Shown here piece by piece: positions 52,751 to 63,081 of a DNA stretch of 64,000 nucleotides (the stretch's first letter is position 1; each line of letters begins with the position of its first letter). The DNA comes from Ruminococcus sp. YE71 (lineage in GTDB: Bacteria; Bacillota; Clostridia; Oscillospirales; Ruminococcaceae). A model generated the notes under the pieces. The model saw only the letters and a list, made by a program, of their open reading frames with translations, searched no databases and had not been told where the DNA came from. The stretch covers positions 62,001-126,000 of the forward strand of contig NZ_FPIR01000005.1 in assembly GCF_900119155.1 (NCBI RefSeq). Direction: 5' to 3'. A program made the translations under genes and the position numbers.

Positions 52751-52987
52751 TCACTCCTCAGCGGAAGCACTCTCGATGTAAGCAACGATGTCGCCTACGG
52801 TCTTGATGCCCTCAACCTTTTCGTCGGGGATCTCAATGTCAAACTCATCCTCTACAGAGCTGATAAGATCAACTACGTCGAGAGAATCAGCACCGAGATC
52901 GTCGATGATCGAAGCCTCTGCTGTAACATCATCCTTTTCAGCATCGAGCTGATCTACGATCAGATCACGAACCTTTTCAAATACCAT
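52751..52987 (-). CDS. acpP: Acyl carrier protein
   Basis: The 78-residue acidic protein carries the growing fatty acid on a 4'-phosphopantetheine attached to the Ser of [13 protein letters not shown] near residue 37. The helical pattern and the [21 protein letters not shown] region are typical. A strong AGGAGG precedes ATG 52987. It is the last gene of the fab/acc operon and probably the most strongly translated. Confidence 0.97.
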   Translation of the reverse strand: MVFEKVRDLIVDQLDAEKDDVTAEASIIDDLGADSLDVVDLISSVEDEFDIEIPDEKVEGIKTVGDIVAYIESASAEE

Positions 52988-53066
52988 TACAAAACAACCT
53001 CCTATCTTTTTTGAAATAAGGCTTTATACTCACGCCTGTGTCAAAAATTAACTCTGGCGGGTACGG

Positions 53067-53897
53067 CTATTCAGGGTCTTTTGCAGTTCCCTCGTCGAAC
53101 TCGCCGATAGCCCTGAATCTATTATAACGCCCTTCAAGCAATTCGTCAAGTCCTTTTTGTAAATTTCTTTGCAAAGCTGCAAAAATATACTCGGAAATGT
53201 ACTCTGCGGTCTGTTCGGGGTCGTTATGAGCACCGCCTTCCGACTCTTCGATGACCTCATCGCACACTTTGAGCTTAACGAGGTCGTGCGCGGTGATATG
53301 CATGATATCGGCAGCCTCACGCTCGCGGGAAGCGTCTTTCCAGAGAATGGAAGCGAAACCTCTCGGCGAGATGACCGAGTAGATGGCGTTCTCAAGCATG
53401 GCAAGCTCATCGGAAACGCACATAGCCAGCGCGCCGCCCGAGCCGCCTTCGCCGAGAATGATGGAGATAACGGGGGTCTTCAGCTCCATGAACTCCATGA
53501 TGGAGCGTGCGATAGCCTCGCCCTGTCCGCGCTTTTCTGCCTCGACACCGGGGTATGCGCCTGCGGTATCCACAAGGCAGATAACGGGACGGTGAAATTT
53601 CTCCGCCTGATGTGCGAGCCTGAGAGCCTTTCTGTAGCCCTCGGGGTGGGGCATACCGAAGTTGCACTCCTGATTTTCCTCCATCGTTCTGCCCTTTACC
53701 TGTGCGATAACGGTAACGGGAATACCCTTGAAGTAGGCGGGGCCGCCGATTATCGCCTTATCGTCGCGGTAAAGTCTGTCGCCGTGCATCTCGAAGAAGT
53801 CGTCGAAGAGCATGGGGATGTAGTCGCGCACGGTAGGTCTGCCCTTCATGCGGATTATGTCAAGGCACTTGCTTGCGCTTATGTTCTCGCCGTTCAT
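53067..53897 (-). CDS. accA: Acetyl-CoA carboxylase carboxyltransferase subunit alpha
   Basis: AccA with AccD transfers the carboxyl group from biotin to acetyl-CoA. The 276-residue protein has VRDYIPMLFDDFFEMHGDR, PVTVIAQVKGR, DTAGAYPGVEAEKRGQGEAIA and the glycine-rich GEGGSGGALAM. It lacks most of the N-terminal helical extension of the 319-residue E. coli protein, as is usual in Clostridia. The ATG overlaps the accD stop by four bases. Confidence 0.95.
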   Translation of the reverse strand: MNGENISASKCLDIIRMKGRPTVRDYIPMLFDDFFEMHGDRLYRDDKAIIGGPAYFKGIPVTVIAQVKGRTMEENQECNFGMPHPEGYRKALRLAHQAEKFHRPVICLVDTAGAYPGVEAEKRGQGEAIARSIMEFMELKTPVISIILGEGGSGGALAMCVSDELAMLENAIYSVISPRGFASILWKDASREREAADIMHITAHDLVKLKVCDEVIEESEGGAHNDPEQTAEYISEYIFAALQRNLQKGLDELLEGRYNRFRAIGEFDEGTAKDPE

Positions 53898-54778
53898 AGC
53901 TTATCCCCTCCATTGTAAGGTTTATGCAGCTTGAGCAGGTGTGCGATGGTGCGGCGCATCTTCTTGCGCTCGACTATCATATCCACAAAGCCGTTTTCGA
54001 GCATGAACTCTGCCGACTGGAAATCATCGGGCAGCTTCTGCTTGATAGTACCCTCGATAACTCGTCTTCCTGCGAAGCCTATGAGCACCTTCGGCTCTGC
54101 GATGATGATATCGCCGAGGCTTGCGAAGGACGCTGTAACGCCGCCCGTTGTGGGGTCGGTCATGACCGTGATATAGAGCAGTCCGGCGGCGCTGTGTCTG
54201 CCGACTGCGCCCGAGGTCTTTGCCATCTGCATCAGAGAGACGATGCCCTCCTGCATCCGTGCCCCGCCCGAAGCGGTGAAAGCCACGACAGGCAGTCTGT
54301 GCTCGGTAGCGTATTCAAAAGCGCGTGTTATGCGCTCGCCCACGACGCTTCCCATCGAAGCCATCATGTAATTGGAATCCATGACGATGATGACAATCTT
54401 CTCGGTCCTGATGGTGGCGGTGCCTGTAAGCACTGCGTCGGTCAGACCCGTTTTTTCTCTGAGAGCCTGCTGTTTTTCCTCGTAGCTGGGGAAATCAATC
54501 GGATTTTTCGAGACCATATCGGCGTCAAACTCCACGAAGCTGCCCTTGTCGATGGTTATATCGAGCCTTTCGCGGGCGGTGAGCCTTGAGTGGTATCCGC
54601 ATTTCGGGCAGACCTTTCCTGCCGCCAGAAAATCCTCCATAAAGGTATTATTGGAGCATCTCGGGCACTTGAAAAGCAGTCCCTTCGGGATGTCGGTCTT
54701 GCTCCTTTTGAGAGGCTCGGCATCGGGGTCGCTGTTGAATCGTGTGCGAACTACCGAAAACAGATCTTCAAGCTGCAT
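53894..54778 (-). CDS. accD: Acetyl-CoA carboxylase carboxyltransferase subunit beta
   Basis: The 294-residue protein has the zinc ribbon FKCPRCSNNTFMEDFLAAGKVCPKCGYHSRL near residues 37-68 with four cysteines. The carboxyltransferase core has FTASGGARMQEGIVSLMQMAKTSG and VMTDPTTGGVTASFA. AAGGGGG precedes ATG 54778. Its end overlaps accA, so the two subunits are made in equal amounts. Confidence 0.96.
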   Translation of the reverse strand: MQLEDLFSVVRTRFNSDPDAEPLKRSKTDIPKGLLFKCPRCSNNTFMEDFLAAGKVCPKCGYHSRLTARERLDITIDKGSFVEFDADMVSKNPIDFPSYEEKQQALREKTGLTDAVLTGTATIRTEKIVIIVMDSNYMMASMGSVVGERITRAFEYATEHRLPVVAFTASGGARMQEGIVSLMQMAKTSGAVGRHSAAGLLYITVMTDPTTGGVTASFASLGDIIIAEPKVLIGFAGRRVIEGTIKQKLPDDFQSAEFMLENGFVDMIVERKKMRRTIAHLLKLHKPYNGGDKL

Positions 54779-54790
54779 TTTTTATCCCCC

Positions 54791-56131
<1,341 letters not shown>

Positions 56132-56146
56132 GTAGCACAGCCTCTC

Positions 56147-56578
56147 TTACTTGATAGCGAAGGATATCTCAGCCGATACAGCCTTTTTGCCCTCGACTGT
56201 GGCGGTACCCTTGCCGTAGCCTACGGGTCCCTTGACCTTAGTGATCTCGACCTCGAGCGTCAGCACGTCGCCCGGGACTACCTGACGGCGGAACTTAGCA
56301 TTCTGGATGCCGCCGAAGAAGCCGATCTTGCCCTTGTTCTCGGGCATAGCGAGCAGTGCCACCGCACCTGCCTGTGCGAGCATCTCGATCATCAGCACGC
56401 CGGGGGTAACGGGGTACTCGGGGAAGTGACCCTTGAACCAGAAGTCATCCTCCTTGATGTACTTGGTAGCGACAACGCGCTTACCTATCTCAAGTTCATT
56501 TATCTCATCTATAAGCAGGAACGGATCGCGGTGAGGGATCACCTCCATGATCTGTTCCTTGTTCATTACAACTGCCAT
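56147..56578 (-). CDS. fabZ: 3-hydroxyacyl-ACP dehydratase FabZ
   Basis: FabZ removes water from 3-hydroxyacyl-ACP in each elongation round. The 143-residue hot-dog protein has the catalytic His in IPHRDPFLLIDEI and the Glu in PVTPGVLMIEMLAQAGAV. AAGGAGG precedes ATG 56578. It sits between accB and accC, the common clostridial order. Confidence 0.96.
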   Translation of the reverse strand: MAVVMNKEQIMEVIPHRDPFLLIDEINELEIGKRVVATKYIKEDDFWFKGHFPEYPVTPGVLMIEMLAQAGAVALLAMPENKGKIGFFGGIQNAKFRRQVVPGDVLTLEVEITKVKGPVGYGKGTATVEGKKAVSAEISFAIK

Positions 56579-56591
56579 TTGAAAGACCTCC

Positions 56592-57080
56592 TTACGAGAT
56601 TATCATAACGGTCTGACCGAATTCAAGTGCGTCGCCGTCGTTTACGAGAATCTTGGATACGATGCCGTCGCTTTCGGCGCAGATCTCGTTCATGACCTTC
56701 ATCGTCTCAAGGATGTAGAGCACGTCGCCCTTCTTCACCTTGCTGCCGATAGTCACGAACGGCGAAGCGTCGGGACGGGGCTTGGAGTAGTAGGTGCCGA
56801 CGATGGGCGCCTTTACTGCCACGCCGCTGATAGTCTCGGGAACTGGCGAGTCGATGGGGTTGGTGATGCTCTGCGAAACTGCGGGAGATACCGCGGGCAT
56901 CTGAGGAACGACGCCTATCGGCGGGATACCTGCGGGAGCGGGCGGGAGAGGTTTCTTGCTCTTGACGGAAACGATCTTTCCCTCGTACTCGATGGAGATC
57001 TCGCCCAGGTCTTTTTTGTTGAGGATATCGGCGAGCTGCTCGATAGCCTCGGTGTCGATTATTTCAAAGATCTTGCTCAT
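56592..57080 (-). CDS. accB: Biotin carboxyl carrier protein
   Basis: AccB carries the biotin that moves between biotin carboxylase and carboxyltransferase. The 162-residue protein has a helical start, a flexible Pro/Ala-rich linker near residues 50-85 and a C-terminal biotinyl domain with the target lysine in LETMKVMNEI, a slight variant of EAMKM. GAGAGG precedes ATG 57080. It follows fabF after 15 bases. Confidence 0.94.
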   Translation of the reverse strand: MSKIFEIIDTEAIEQLADILNKKDLGEISIEYEGKIVSVKSKKPLPPAPAGIPPIGVVPQMPAVSPAVSQSITNPIDSPVPETISGVAVKAPIVGTYYSKPRPDASPFVTIGSKVKKGDVLYILETMKVMNEICAESDGIVSKILVNDGDALEFGQTVMIIS

Positions 57081-57095
57081 TTACAGATGCACCTC

Positions 57096-58331
57096 TCAGT
57101 CGGTAACTTTTTTCAGGCAGATAGTGCCGTTGTGTCCGCCGAAGCCCAGGCTGTTGGAGAGAGCTGCTCTGACCTCGCGGTCGCGTCTGCCCTCTGTGCA
57201 GTAGTCAAGGTCGCATTCGGGGTCGGGGGTGGAGTATCCTAAAGTCTGGTGGATGAAACCCTCCTTGATCTGGAGCGCTGTAGCCACAGCCTCGACCGCG
57301 CCTGCACCGCCCAGCAGGTGACCTGTCATCGACTTGGTGGAGTTGATAACGGTCTTTCTTGCAGCGTCTTCGCCGAGAGCCTTCTTGATTGCGATGGTCT
57401 CGTAAGCGTCGTTGAGGTGAGTGGAAGTGCCGTGAGCGTTGATGTAGTCGATATCCTCGGGCTTGAGTCCTGCCTCGGTGTAAGCCTGTCTGATAGCCTC
57501 AGCAGCAGCTTCACCTGTAGGCGAGGGGCTTGTCATATGGTATGCATCGCAGGTAGCGCCGTAGCCTGCGATCTCAGCGTAGATCTTGGCGCCTCTTGCC
57601 TTTGCGTGCTCATACTCTTCAAGCACGAGTACGCCGCAGCCCTCGCCGAACACGAAGCCCGAACGCTCTGCGTCGAAGGGGCGGGATGCCTTGGTGGGGT
57701 CTGCTTCCTTGGTGAGTGCCTTCATGCTGTTGAAGCCTGCGAGTGCAAAGCGGGAGATTGCGGATTCTGTACCGCCTGCAAGAGCGACATCAAGATAGCC
57801 GTCCTTGATCTTTCTGAATGCCTCGCCGACAGAGTGAGTACCCGATGCACAGGCGGAAACGGTCGCGAAATTATCGCCTCTGAAGTTTGTCTTCATGGCA
57901 ACGGTGCCTGCCGCCATATTTGCGATCATCATGGGGATGTAGAAAACGCTTACCTTGTCGCTCTTCTCAAGGAAGTGGCTGTGCTCCTTCTCGGTAAGGT
58001 TAAAGCCGCCGAAGCCTGCGCCGATGATAACGCCGGCTCTGTAGGGGTCAACGTCGGAGAAATCGCTGCCTGCGTCGTCGAGAGCTTCCTTTGCCGCAAC
58101 TACAGCGAACTGTGTGAAGCGGTCAAGTCTGCGGCTCTCCTTCTTGTCGATGATACCCGAGGGATCGAAGTCCTTTACCTCGCCTGCTACCTTAACATCG
58201 AAGTCGGAAGCATCGAAACGGTCGATCTCACAGATGCCGAGTCTGCCCTCTTTCAGTCCCTCAAGGAACTCGGGCACATTTCTGCCTATAGGGTTTACGG
58301 TGCCCAGTCCGGTTATAACTACTCGTCTCAT
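57096..58331 (-). CDS. fabF: 3-oxoacyl-ACP synthase II (FabF)
   Basis: FabF condenses malonyl-ACP with acyl-ACP during elongation. The 411-residue thiolase-fold protein has the catalytic Cys in TVSACASGTHSVGEA, and the His pair in INAHGTSTHLND and KSMTGHLLGGAGAVEA. ATG 58331 follows AAAGGAAAATCT and gives the standard MRRVVITGLG. The longer frame to 58346 would begin before the ribosome site. Confidence 0.97.
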   Translation of the reverse strand: MRRVVITGLGTVNPIGRNVPEFLEGLKEGRLGICEIDRFDASDFDVKVAGEVKDFDPSGIIDKKESRRLDRFTQFAVVAAKEALDDAGSDFSDVDPYRAGVIIGAGFGGFNLTEKEHSHFLEKSDKVSVFYIPMMIANMAAGTVAMKTNFRGDNFATVSACASGTHSVGEAFRKIKDGYLDVALAGGTESAISRFALAGFNSMKALTKEADPTKASRPFDAERSGFVFGEGCGVLVLEEYEHAKARGAKIYAEIAGYGATCDAYHMTSPSPTGEAAAEAIRQAYTEAGLKPEDIDYINAHGTSTHLNDAYETIAIKKALGEDAARKTVINSTKSMTGHLLGGAGAVEAVATALQIKEGFIHQTLGYSTPDPECDLDYCTEGRRDREVRAALSNSLGFGGHNGTICLKKVTD

Positions 58332-58382
58332 AGATTTTCCTTTCATTACTATATCAAATATATTTCCGCTGATCCTATCCGT

Positions 58383-59117
58383 TCACATTGAAAGTCCGCC
58401 CGAGATCTCGATGACCTGACCTGTAACGTAGCTTGCGTCCTTGGAAGCAAGGAAGCTGACTACGCCCGAGATCTCCTCAACAGTACCGTAGCGGCGCATG
58501 GAGATCATCTGAAGGATCTTTTCCTTCTGAGCGTCGGTGAGCTTGTCGGTCATAGGGGTCTTGATGAATCCGGGAGCTACCGCGTTGCAGGTGATGCCGC
58601 GGGAACCGAGTTCCTTGGCAACGGTCTTTGTCATGCCGATGATAGCCGCCTTGGAAGCCGAGTAGTTGAACTGACCCGCGTTTCCGTGGAGACCTGCCAC
58701 ACTGGACAGGTTGATTATCTTGCCCGAGCGCTGTTTCATCATAACAGAGCCGACGTGCTTTGTCATATTGAACACGCTCTTCTGGTTGACTGCGATGACC
58801 AGGTCGAAGTTCTCCTCGCTCATGCGTGCAAGCAGACCGTCACGGGTGATGCCTGCGTTGTTGACGAGAACGTCGATAGTGCCGAACTTTGCCTTTATTT
58901 CCTTTACCATCTGCTCGCACTGGTCATAGTTGGACACGTCCGCGATGAACTTGTCGCACATAACGCCCTGAGCGGTTATCTGCTCGATTATGTCGTTATC
59001 CTCGAACATCGCTTCGCTGATATCGTTGAGCGCTATATCATAGCCGTCCTTAGCAAGTCTCAGCGCGATAGCCGCACCGATACCTCTTGCTGAACCTGTT
59101 ATTAAAGCTGTTGCCAT
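58383..59117 (-). CDS. fabG: 3-oxoacyl-ACP reductase (FabG)
   Basis: FabG is the NADPH-dependent ketoreductase of the elongation cycle. The 244-residue short-chain dehydrogenase has the nucleotide motif TGSARGIGAAIA, the VNNAGITRDGLLARM block, active Ser in INLSSVAGLHG and YSASKAA with the catalytic Tyr and Lys, and ends VIEISGGLSM. GGAGG precedes ATG 59117. It follows a small zinc-ribbon gene rather than fabD. Confidence 0.97.
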   Translation of the reverse strand: MATALITGSARGIGAAIALRLAKDGYDIALNDISEAMFEDNDIIEQITAQGVMCDKFIADVSNYDQCEQMVKEIKAKFGTIDVLVNNAGITRDGLLARMSEENFDLVIAVNQKSVFNMTKHVGSVMMKQRSGKIINLSSVAGLHGNAGQFNYSASKAAIIGMTKTVAKELGSRGITCNAVAPGFIKTPMTDKLTDAQKEKILQMISMRRYGTVEEISGVVSFLASKDASYVTGQVIEISGGLSM

Positions 59118-59147
59118 TTTATCTCTACCTCCGTGTTAGTGGTAATT

Positions 59148-59480
59148 CTATCTCAAACCGATAGGTTCGTCTGAATCTTTTATGTCAAGCTCGGCGAATA
59201 TCTTTTTGCAGTTTACGCAGTAGCCTGCGGGTATCGGGCACTGATCGTAATGTTTAAAATAAGTTTTCGCATCAAAACCAAGTGTTAACTGTGTAAATGG
59301 TTTTTCAAGCATTTTCTCCACCTTATCTTCGTTGTACCAGCCTGCAAAACCTGGATTTAAAAAGCCGCCGCCCCCATGATATACGTTAGCCCGTCCCCTT
59401 GCCAACTCACCGCCGCAGACAGGGCATTTGCCGAAACTTAACTGCTCATGGTACTCCTTTTTGCCGAAAATGCCGCTCAT
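59148..59480 (-). CDS. Small double zinc-ribbon protein of unknown function inside the fab operon
   Basis: The 110-residue protein has two CxxC pairs, CPVCGG near residue 19 and CVNCKK near residue 88, which probably bind one zinc. Between them lie a glycine-rich YHGGGGFLNPGFAGWY and a KTYFKHYDQCPIPAGY stretch. I do not know a function. It occupies the place often held by fabD in related operons. Its ATG overlaps the fabK stop by four bases, so it is translated with the fab genes. Base composition looks more AT-rich than that of its neighbours, suggesting a later insertion. Confidence 0.8.
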   Translation of the reverse strand: MSGIFGKKEYHEQLSFGKCPVCGGELARGRANVYHGGGGFLNPGFAGWYNEDKVEKMLEKPFTQLTLGFDAKTYFKHYDQCPIPAGYCVNCKKIFAELDIKDSDEPIGLR

Positions 59481-60412
59481 TTATTAAGCAGAGCTTCCGC
59501 CTGCGCGAACATTTCTTCTATAATATCCTTGCAGGGCTTGACATCGGTTATCATGCCTGCGATAGCGCCGCAGAGGAAGGAACCCTCTTCGAGATTGCCG
59601 TCCTGAACTGCCTTTCTCAGCGAACCGAGGGTCAGCTCCTCGAACTCGTCGGGAGTGATGCTTCCGTTAGTCTCGCCGCTCGCCAGCTTCTTCGAGAACT
59701 TGGTGCGGACGTTTCTGCACGGATGACCCGTGTATCTGCCCGTAACGATGGAGTCGGTATCCTTAGCCTTAACGACCAGCTCCTTGTAGGTCGGGTGGAT
59801 TACGCACTCCTCGGAAGCGAGGAAGCGTGTGCCGACCTGAACGCCCTCGGCGCCCAGCATGAAGGATGCAGCGATACCTCTGCCGTCGGCGATTCCGCCT
59901 GCCGCCAGAACGGGTATCTCAAGTGCGTCTACGACCTGCGGAACGAGGCACATGGTGGTGTTCTCACCGATGTGACCGCCCGACTCGGTGCCCTCTGCGA
60001 TGACCGCGTCAGCACCGCTGCGCTCCATTCGCTTTGCGAGAGCAACGCTCGGAACGACGGGGACTACTTTAACGCCTGCGTCCTTCCATGCAGCCATGAA
60101 CTTTCCGGGGTTGCCTGCGCCTGTGGTGACTACAGCCACGCCCTCATCGATAACGAGCTGTGCAAGGTCATCGGCGTTCGGGGACATCAGCATGATGTTC
60201 ACGCCGAAGGGCTTGTCGGTAAGGGATTTTGCGGCTCTTATCTGGTCGCGGAGGTAATCGATGGGGGCGCTGCCGCCTGCGATTATTCCCAGTCCGCCCG
60301 CGTTGGAAACTGCCGCCGCCAGCTTAGACTCGGCTATCCACGCCATGCCGCCCTGAAATATCGGGTACTTGATACCGAGAAGGTCGGTTATCCTTGTTTT
60401 TGTAGTGGTCAT
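59477..60412 (-). CDS. fabK: Enoyl-ACP reductase II (FabK)
   Basis: FabK is the FMN-dependent, triclosan-resistant enoyl-ACP reductase of many Firmicutes. The 311-residue TIM-barrel protein starts TRITDLLGIKYPIFQGGMAWI and has NAGGLGIIAGG, the IAEGTESGGHIGE region and PVLAAGGIADGRGIAAS. ATG 60412 follows AAGGAG by ten bases. The in-frame GTG nine bases earlier lies in the ribosome site. It follows fabH after 28 bases. Confidence 0.95.
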   Translation of the reverse strand: MTTTKTRITDLLGIKYPIFQGGMAWIAESKLAAAVSNAGGLGIIAGGSAPIDYLRDQIRAAKSLTDKPFGVNIMLMSPNADDLAQLVIDEGVAVVTTGAGNPGKFMAAWKDAGVKVVPVVPSVALAKRMERSGADAVIAEGTESGGHIGENTTMCLVPQVVDALEIPVLAAGGIADGRGIAASFMLGAEGVQVGTRFLASEECVIHPTYKELVVKAKDTDSIVTGRYTGHPCRNVRTKFSKKLASGETNGSITPDEFEELTLGSLRKAVQDGNLEEGSFLCGAIAGMITDVKPCKDIIEEMFAQAEALLNK

Positions 60413-60440
60413 TCTGCACACTCCTTTTTTCTCATTTATA

Positions 60441-61442
60441 TCAGTATTCGAGTATCGTTGCGCCGTAAGTAAGTCCGCCGCCGAAGCCTACGAAGCAAAC
60501 CTTGTCGCCGCGCCTAATGCGTCCAGAAGCAACGCCGTCAACGAAAGCGTTGGGGATGGATGCGGAGGAGGTGTTGCCGTAGTCGGCGATGTTGAGCACC
60601 ATCTTGTCCATCGAAACGTGGAGTTTCTTCGCCGCAGTCTCGATAATGCGGACGTTTGCCTGATGGGGGATGATGGCGTCAAGCTCGGAGGGGTCAAGTT
60701 CTGCCTTTTCGCAGGCCTTTGCAACTGCGGTCGGCAGAGCGTTGGTCGCGAACTTGTATACTTCCTTGCCGTCCTGAAGCAGGTAGTGCTTGTGGGGCTC
60801 GGGCATATTCATATCGAACTCCGTCTCGTTCTGACGGAAGGGGTTAATCGTGTGGAGAGCACGCGATGCGAGGGAGTGTGCACCGTTTCCGTCTGCCGCA
60901 AGGAAGCTGGAGAACAGCACGTCGTCAGCCTTTTCGAGAACGACAGCCGCCGCCGCGTCGCCGAAGAGGATGCAGGTGGAACGGTCTTCATAGTCCACAA
61001 ATTTGGACAGTTCCTCAGCCGCTACGACGAGCACGTACTTTATGTCGCCGCAGGCGAGGTATCTTTTTGCCATATCGACCGCGTAAACGAAGCCCGAGCA
61101 GGCACAGTTCAGGTCGATGGCAGGACAGCCGCTCACGCCCAGCTCGCGCTGTATAAGGCAGGCGGTGGAGGGAGTGAAGTAGTCGGGAGTGCAGGTGGTG
61201 GCGAGTATCAGACCGATCTCGTCAGCGCCAATGCCCGCGTCCTCGACAGCCGCCTTTGCAGCCATCGCGCCGAGGTAATAAGTAGGTTCGCCGTTGGATA
61301 TGTGGCGTGTCTTGATGCCCGTGCGCTGGGTAATCCACTCATCATTGGTGTCAACTATCTTCGCGAAGTCATCATTCGTTGCAACCAGGTCGGGAACGAA
61401 GCGGCCTGCGCCCTTAATGCGTACACCTGTGGTCTTTATCAT
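60441..61442 (-). CDS. fabH: 3-oxoacyl-ACP synthase III (FabH)
   Basis: FabH starts fatty acid synthesis by joining acetyl-CoA with malonyl-ACP. The 333-residue protein has the catalytic Cys in IDLNCACSGFVYAV near residue 115, the His in DAIIPHQANVRI and the Asn in IADYGNTSSASIP. ATG 61442 follows AAAGGAAAG and gives MIKTTGVRIKGAG. It is the first gene of the operon. Confidence 0.97.
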   Translation of the reverse strand: MIKTTGVRIKGAGRFVPDLVATNDDFAKIVDTNDEWITQRTGIKTRHISNGEPTYYLGAMAAKAAVEDAGIGADEIGLILATTCTPDYFTPSTACLIQRELGVSGCPAIDLNCACSGFVYAVDMAKRYLACGDIKYVLVVAAEELSKFVDYEDRSTCILFGDAAAAVVLEKADDVLFSSFLAADGNGAHSLASRALHTINPFRQNETEFDMNMPEPHKHYLLQDGKEVYKFATNALPTAVAKACEKAELDPSELDAIIPHQANVRIIETAAKKLHVSMDKMVLNIADYGNTSSASIPNAFVDGVASGRIRRGDKVCFVGFGGGLTYGATILEY

Positions 61443-61497
61443 AACATCTTTCCTTTCGCAGTCTGTTGGTCTATGAAAAAAAATTTCTGCTGCTGTA

Positions 61498-61526
61498 TTG
61501 AAATAGGCGCGTGATTGTGGTATAAT
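61498..61526 (+). promoter_or_regulatory. SigA-type promoter of fabD
   Basis: TTGAAA at 61498-61503 and TATAAT at 61521-61526 are 17 bases apart with TGTGG directly before the -10. The predicted transcript has a leader of about 200 bases before fabD. That leader contains TTCAC/GTGAA (61599-61603 and 61608-61612), a weak candidate operator. Confidence 0.75.
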
Positions 61527-61558
61527 AATAAAGTAGGCACACTTCACGCACCTTATTT

Positions 61559-61564
61559 ATTATA
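61559..61564 (-). promoter_or_regulatory. Candidate -10 of the fabH operon promoter
   Basis: On the minus strand a TATAAT follows ACAAGGTA in the gap before fabH. No convincing -35 lies at 17 bases. It nearly overlaps the fabD promoter, which could couple control of the two units. Confidence 0.4.
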
Positions 61565-61740
61565 TACCTTGTTTGTTGCAAAATATAAAGAATAAAGTTT
61601 CACGTTTGTGAACGGGTATCATTTTCTAAAGATTGTCCAAAAAAATCGGTGTTTTGTGAAAGAGTTTACAATAATCACATAATTAACAGTGTTAGGTATC
61701 TGCAAATAACGCAGTTCCGCGCTGAAAAGGAGAGTAAGAT

Positions 61741-62670
61741 ATGGGAAAAACAGTATTTCTTTTTTCGGGTCAGGGCTCGCAGTACGCAGGCATGGCGAAG
61801 GAATTTTATGACAATTTTGACAGCGCAAAGAAGGTCTTCGAGACCGCCGACGCAGCCCTCGGATACAAGCTTGAGGACATCGTGTTCGCGGAGGATCCTG
61901 CCGAGCTGAACAAGACCGTTCACTCGCAGCCTGCCATCATGGCGTGCTCGCTGTGCGCTTTCGAGGCTCTGCGTGAAAAGGGCGTTGAGTTTGACGGCGT
62001 TGCGGGTCATTCGCTGGGCGAATATGCGGCTATGGCTGCGAGCGGTATGCTCTCGTATGAAGACGCTTTCAAGCTAATCAAGATCCGTGCCGAGGCTATG
62101 CAGAAGGCTGCCGAAAGCAGCGAGGGCGTTATGTACGCCATCATCGGACCCGAGCCTTCCGAGATCGAGGCGGCGTGTGAACAAACCGAGGGTTATGTTG
62201 TGCCTGTGAATTACAACTCCCCTGTTCAGACCGTCATCGCTGGTGAGGCTTCTGCCGCCGACGCAGCTGCCGAGCTCATCAAGTCCACAAGCAAGGCTAA
62301 GCGCGTGAAGGCAGTCAAGCTGAACGTTGCATCCGCGTTCCACAGCGAAATAATGCGTCCTGCGGCGGATGAGTTCCTTGCAAAGACCGAGGGATTCACA
62401 TTCGCACAGCCGAAGGTCAGCTTCTTCTCGAACGTTACGGGCGGAGAACTGTCTGATTTTTCGGACATGAGAAATATGCTTGCAAAACACATCGTTTCGC
62501 CCGTGAAGTTCACATCCGAACTTTCGGAGATGCAGTCGCAGGGCTATGACAAGTTCATCGAGTGCGGCCCCGGCAAGGTGCTGACAGGACTTGTGAAGAA
62601 AACTCTCGACGGCGCGACTGCGCTCAACGTCGAGAACATCGAAACGCTTGAAAAAGCTTTAGAGGGCTGA
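61741..62670 (+). CDS. fabD: Malonyl-CoA:ACP transacylase (FabD)
   Basis: FabD loads malonyl groups on ACP. The 309-residue protein has GQGSQYAGMAKEF at the start, the catalytic Ser in VAGHSLGEYAAMAASG near residue 90, an Arg in the IKIRAEAM region and the catalytic His in ASAFHSEIM. AAAAGGAGAG precedes ATG 61741. It is transcribed away from the rest of the fab genes, unlike the usual fabK-fabD-fabG order. Confidence 0.96.
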   Translation: MGKTVFLFSGQGSQYAGMAKEFYDNFDSAKKVFETADAALGYKLEDIVFAEDPAELNKTVHSQPAIMACSLCAFEALREKGVEFDGVAGHSLGEYAAMAASGMLSYEDAFKLIKIRAEAMQKAAESSEGVMYAIIGPEPSEIEAACEQTEGYVVPVNYNSPVQTVIAGEASAADAAAELIKSTSKAKRVKAVKLNVASAFHSEIMRPAADEFLAKTEGFTFAQPKVSFFSNVTGGELSDFSDMRNMLAKHIVSPVKFTSELSEMQSQGYDKFIECGPGKVLTGLVKKTLDGATALNVENIETLEKALEG

Positions 62671-62691
62671 ACACGTTCAGCGAGGTGTGTT

Positions 62692-63081
62692 ATGAACAGT
62701 GAAACAGTTCAACAGGAGTGGCGTTGGTGTCTTGTTGGGAACATCGCAGAGGAACATGAGTACGGCGAGGAACACATCATCTTGAAGGGCAACAAGCAGT
62801 TTCGCCCTTGGGCAAAAGTCTTTATCAATTTGGTATACGGCGGAATGGCTCACGAGGATATTGTCGTTATCGGGCTGCCCCGACACTGTTCAAAATATAT
62901 CGAGGTCGTGATCAGAAGAAAATGCGTGTGCAATTTCAGAGTTCAAAAGGTGTTCAAGCCTGCGGTTTTAAATAAAATGAAGGCATCAAAGTTTGAATGG
63001 TGGGACAGCACCGACGAAGCGCACGACGAGATAGCGGGTTATCTCGATTGGCTCAACAAGTCTGCCGAAAATAAAAAATAA
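62692..63081 (+). CDS. Conserved hypothetical protein (129 residues)
   Basis: The soluble protein begins QQEWRWCLVGNIAEEHEYGEE, continues with KGNKQFRPWAKVFINLVYGG and IVVIGLPRHCSKYIEVVIRRK, and ends in a charged tail. From memory it resembles short proteins of unknown function in gut Firmicutes that share the WCLVGNI...GTK.F...TKVY pattern. I see no catalytic motif. It starts 22 bases after fabD with an AGCGAGGTG ribosome site, so it may be cotranscribed, and it looks less GC-rich than its neighbours. Confidence 0.72.
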   Translation: MNSETVQQEWRWCLVGNIAEEHEYGEEHIILKGNKQFRPWAKVFINLVYGGMAHEDIVVIGLPRHCSKYIEVVIRRKCVCNFRVQKVFKPAVLNKMKASKFEWWDSTDEAHDEIAGYLDWLNKSAENKK

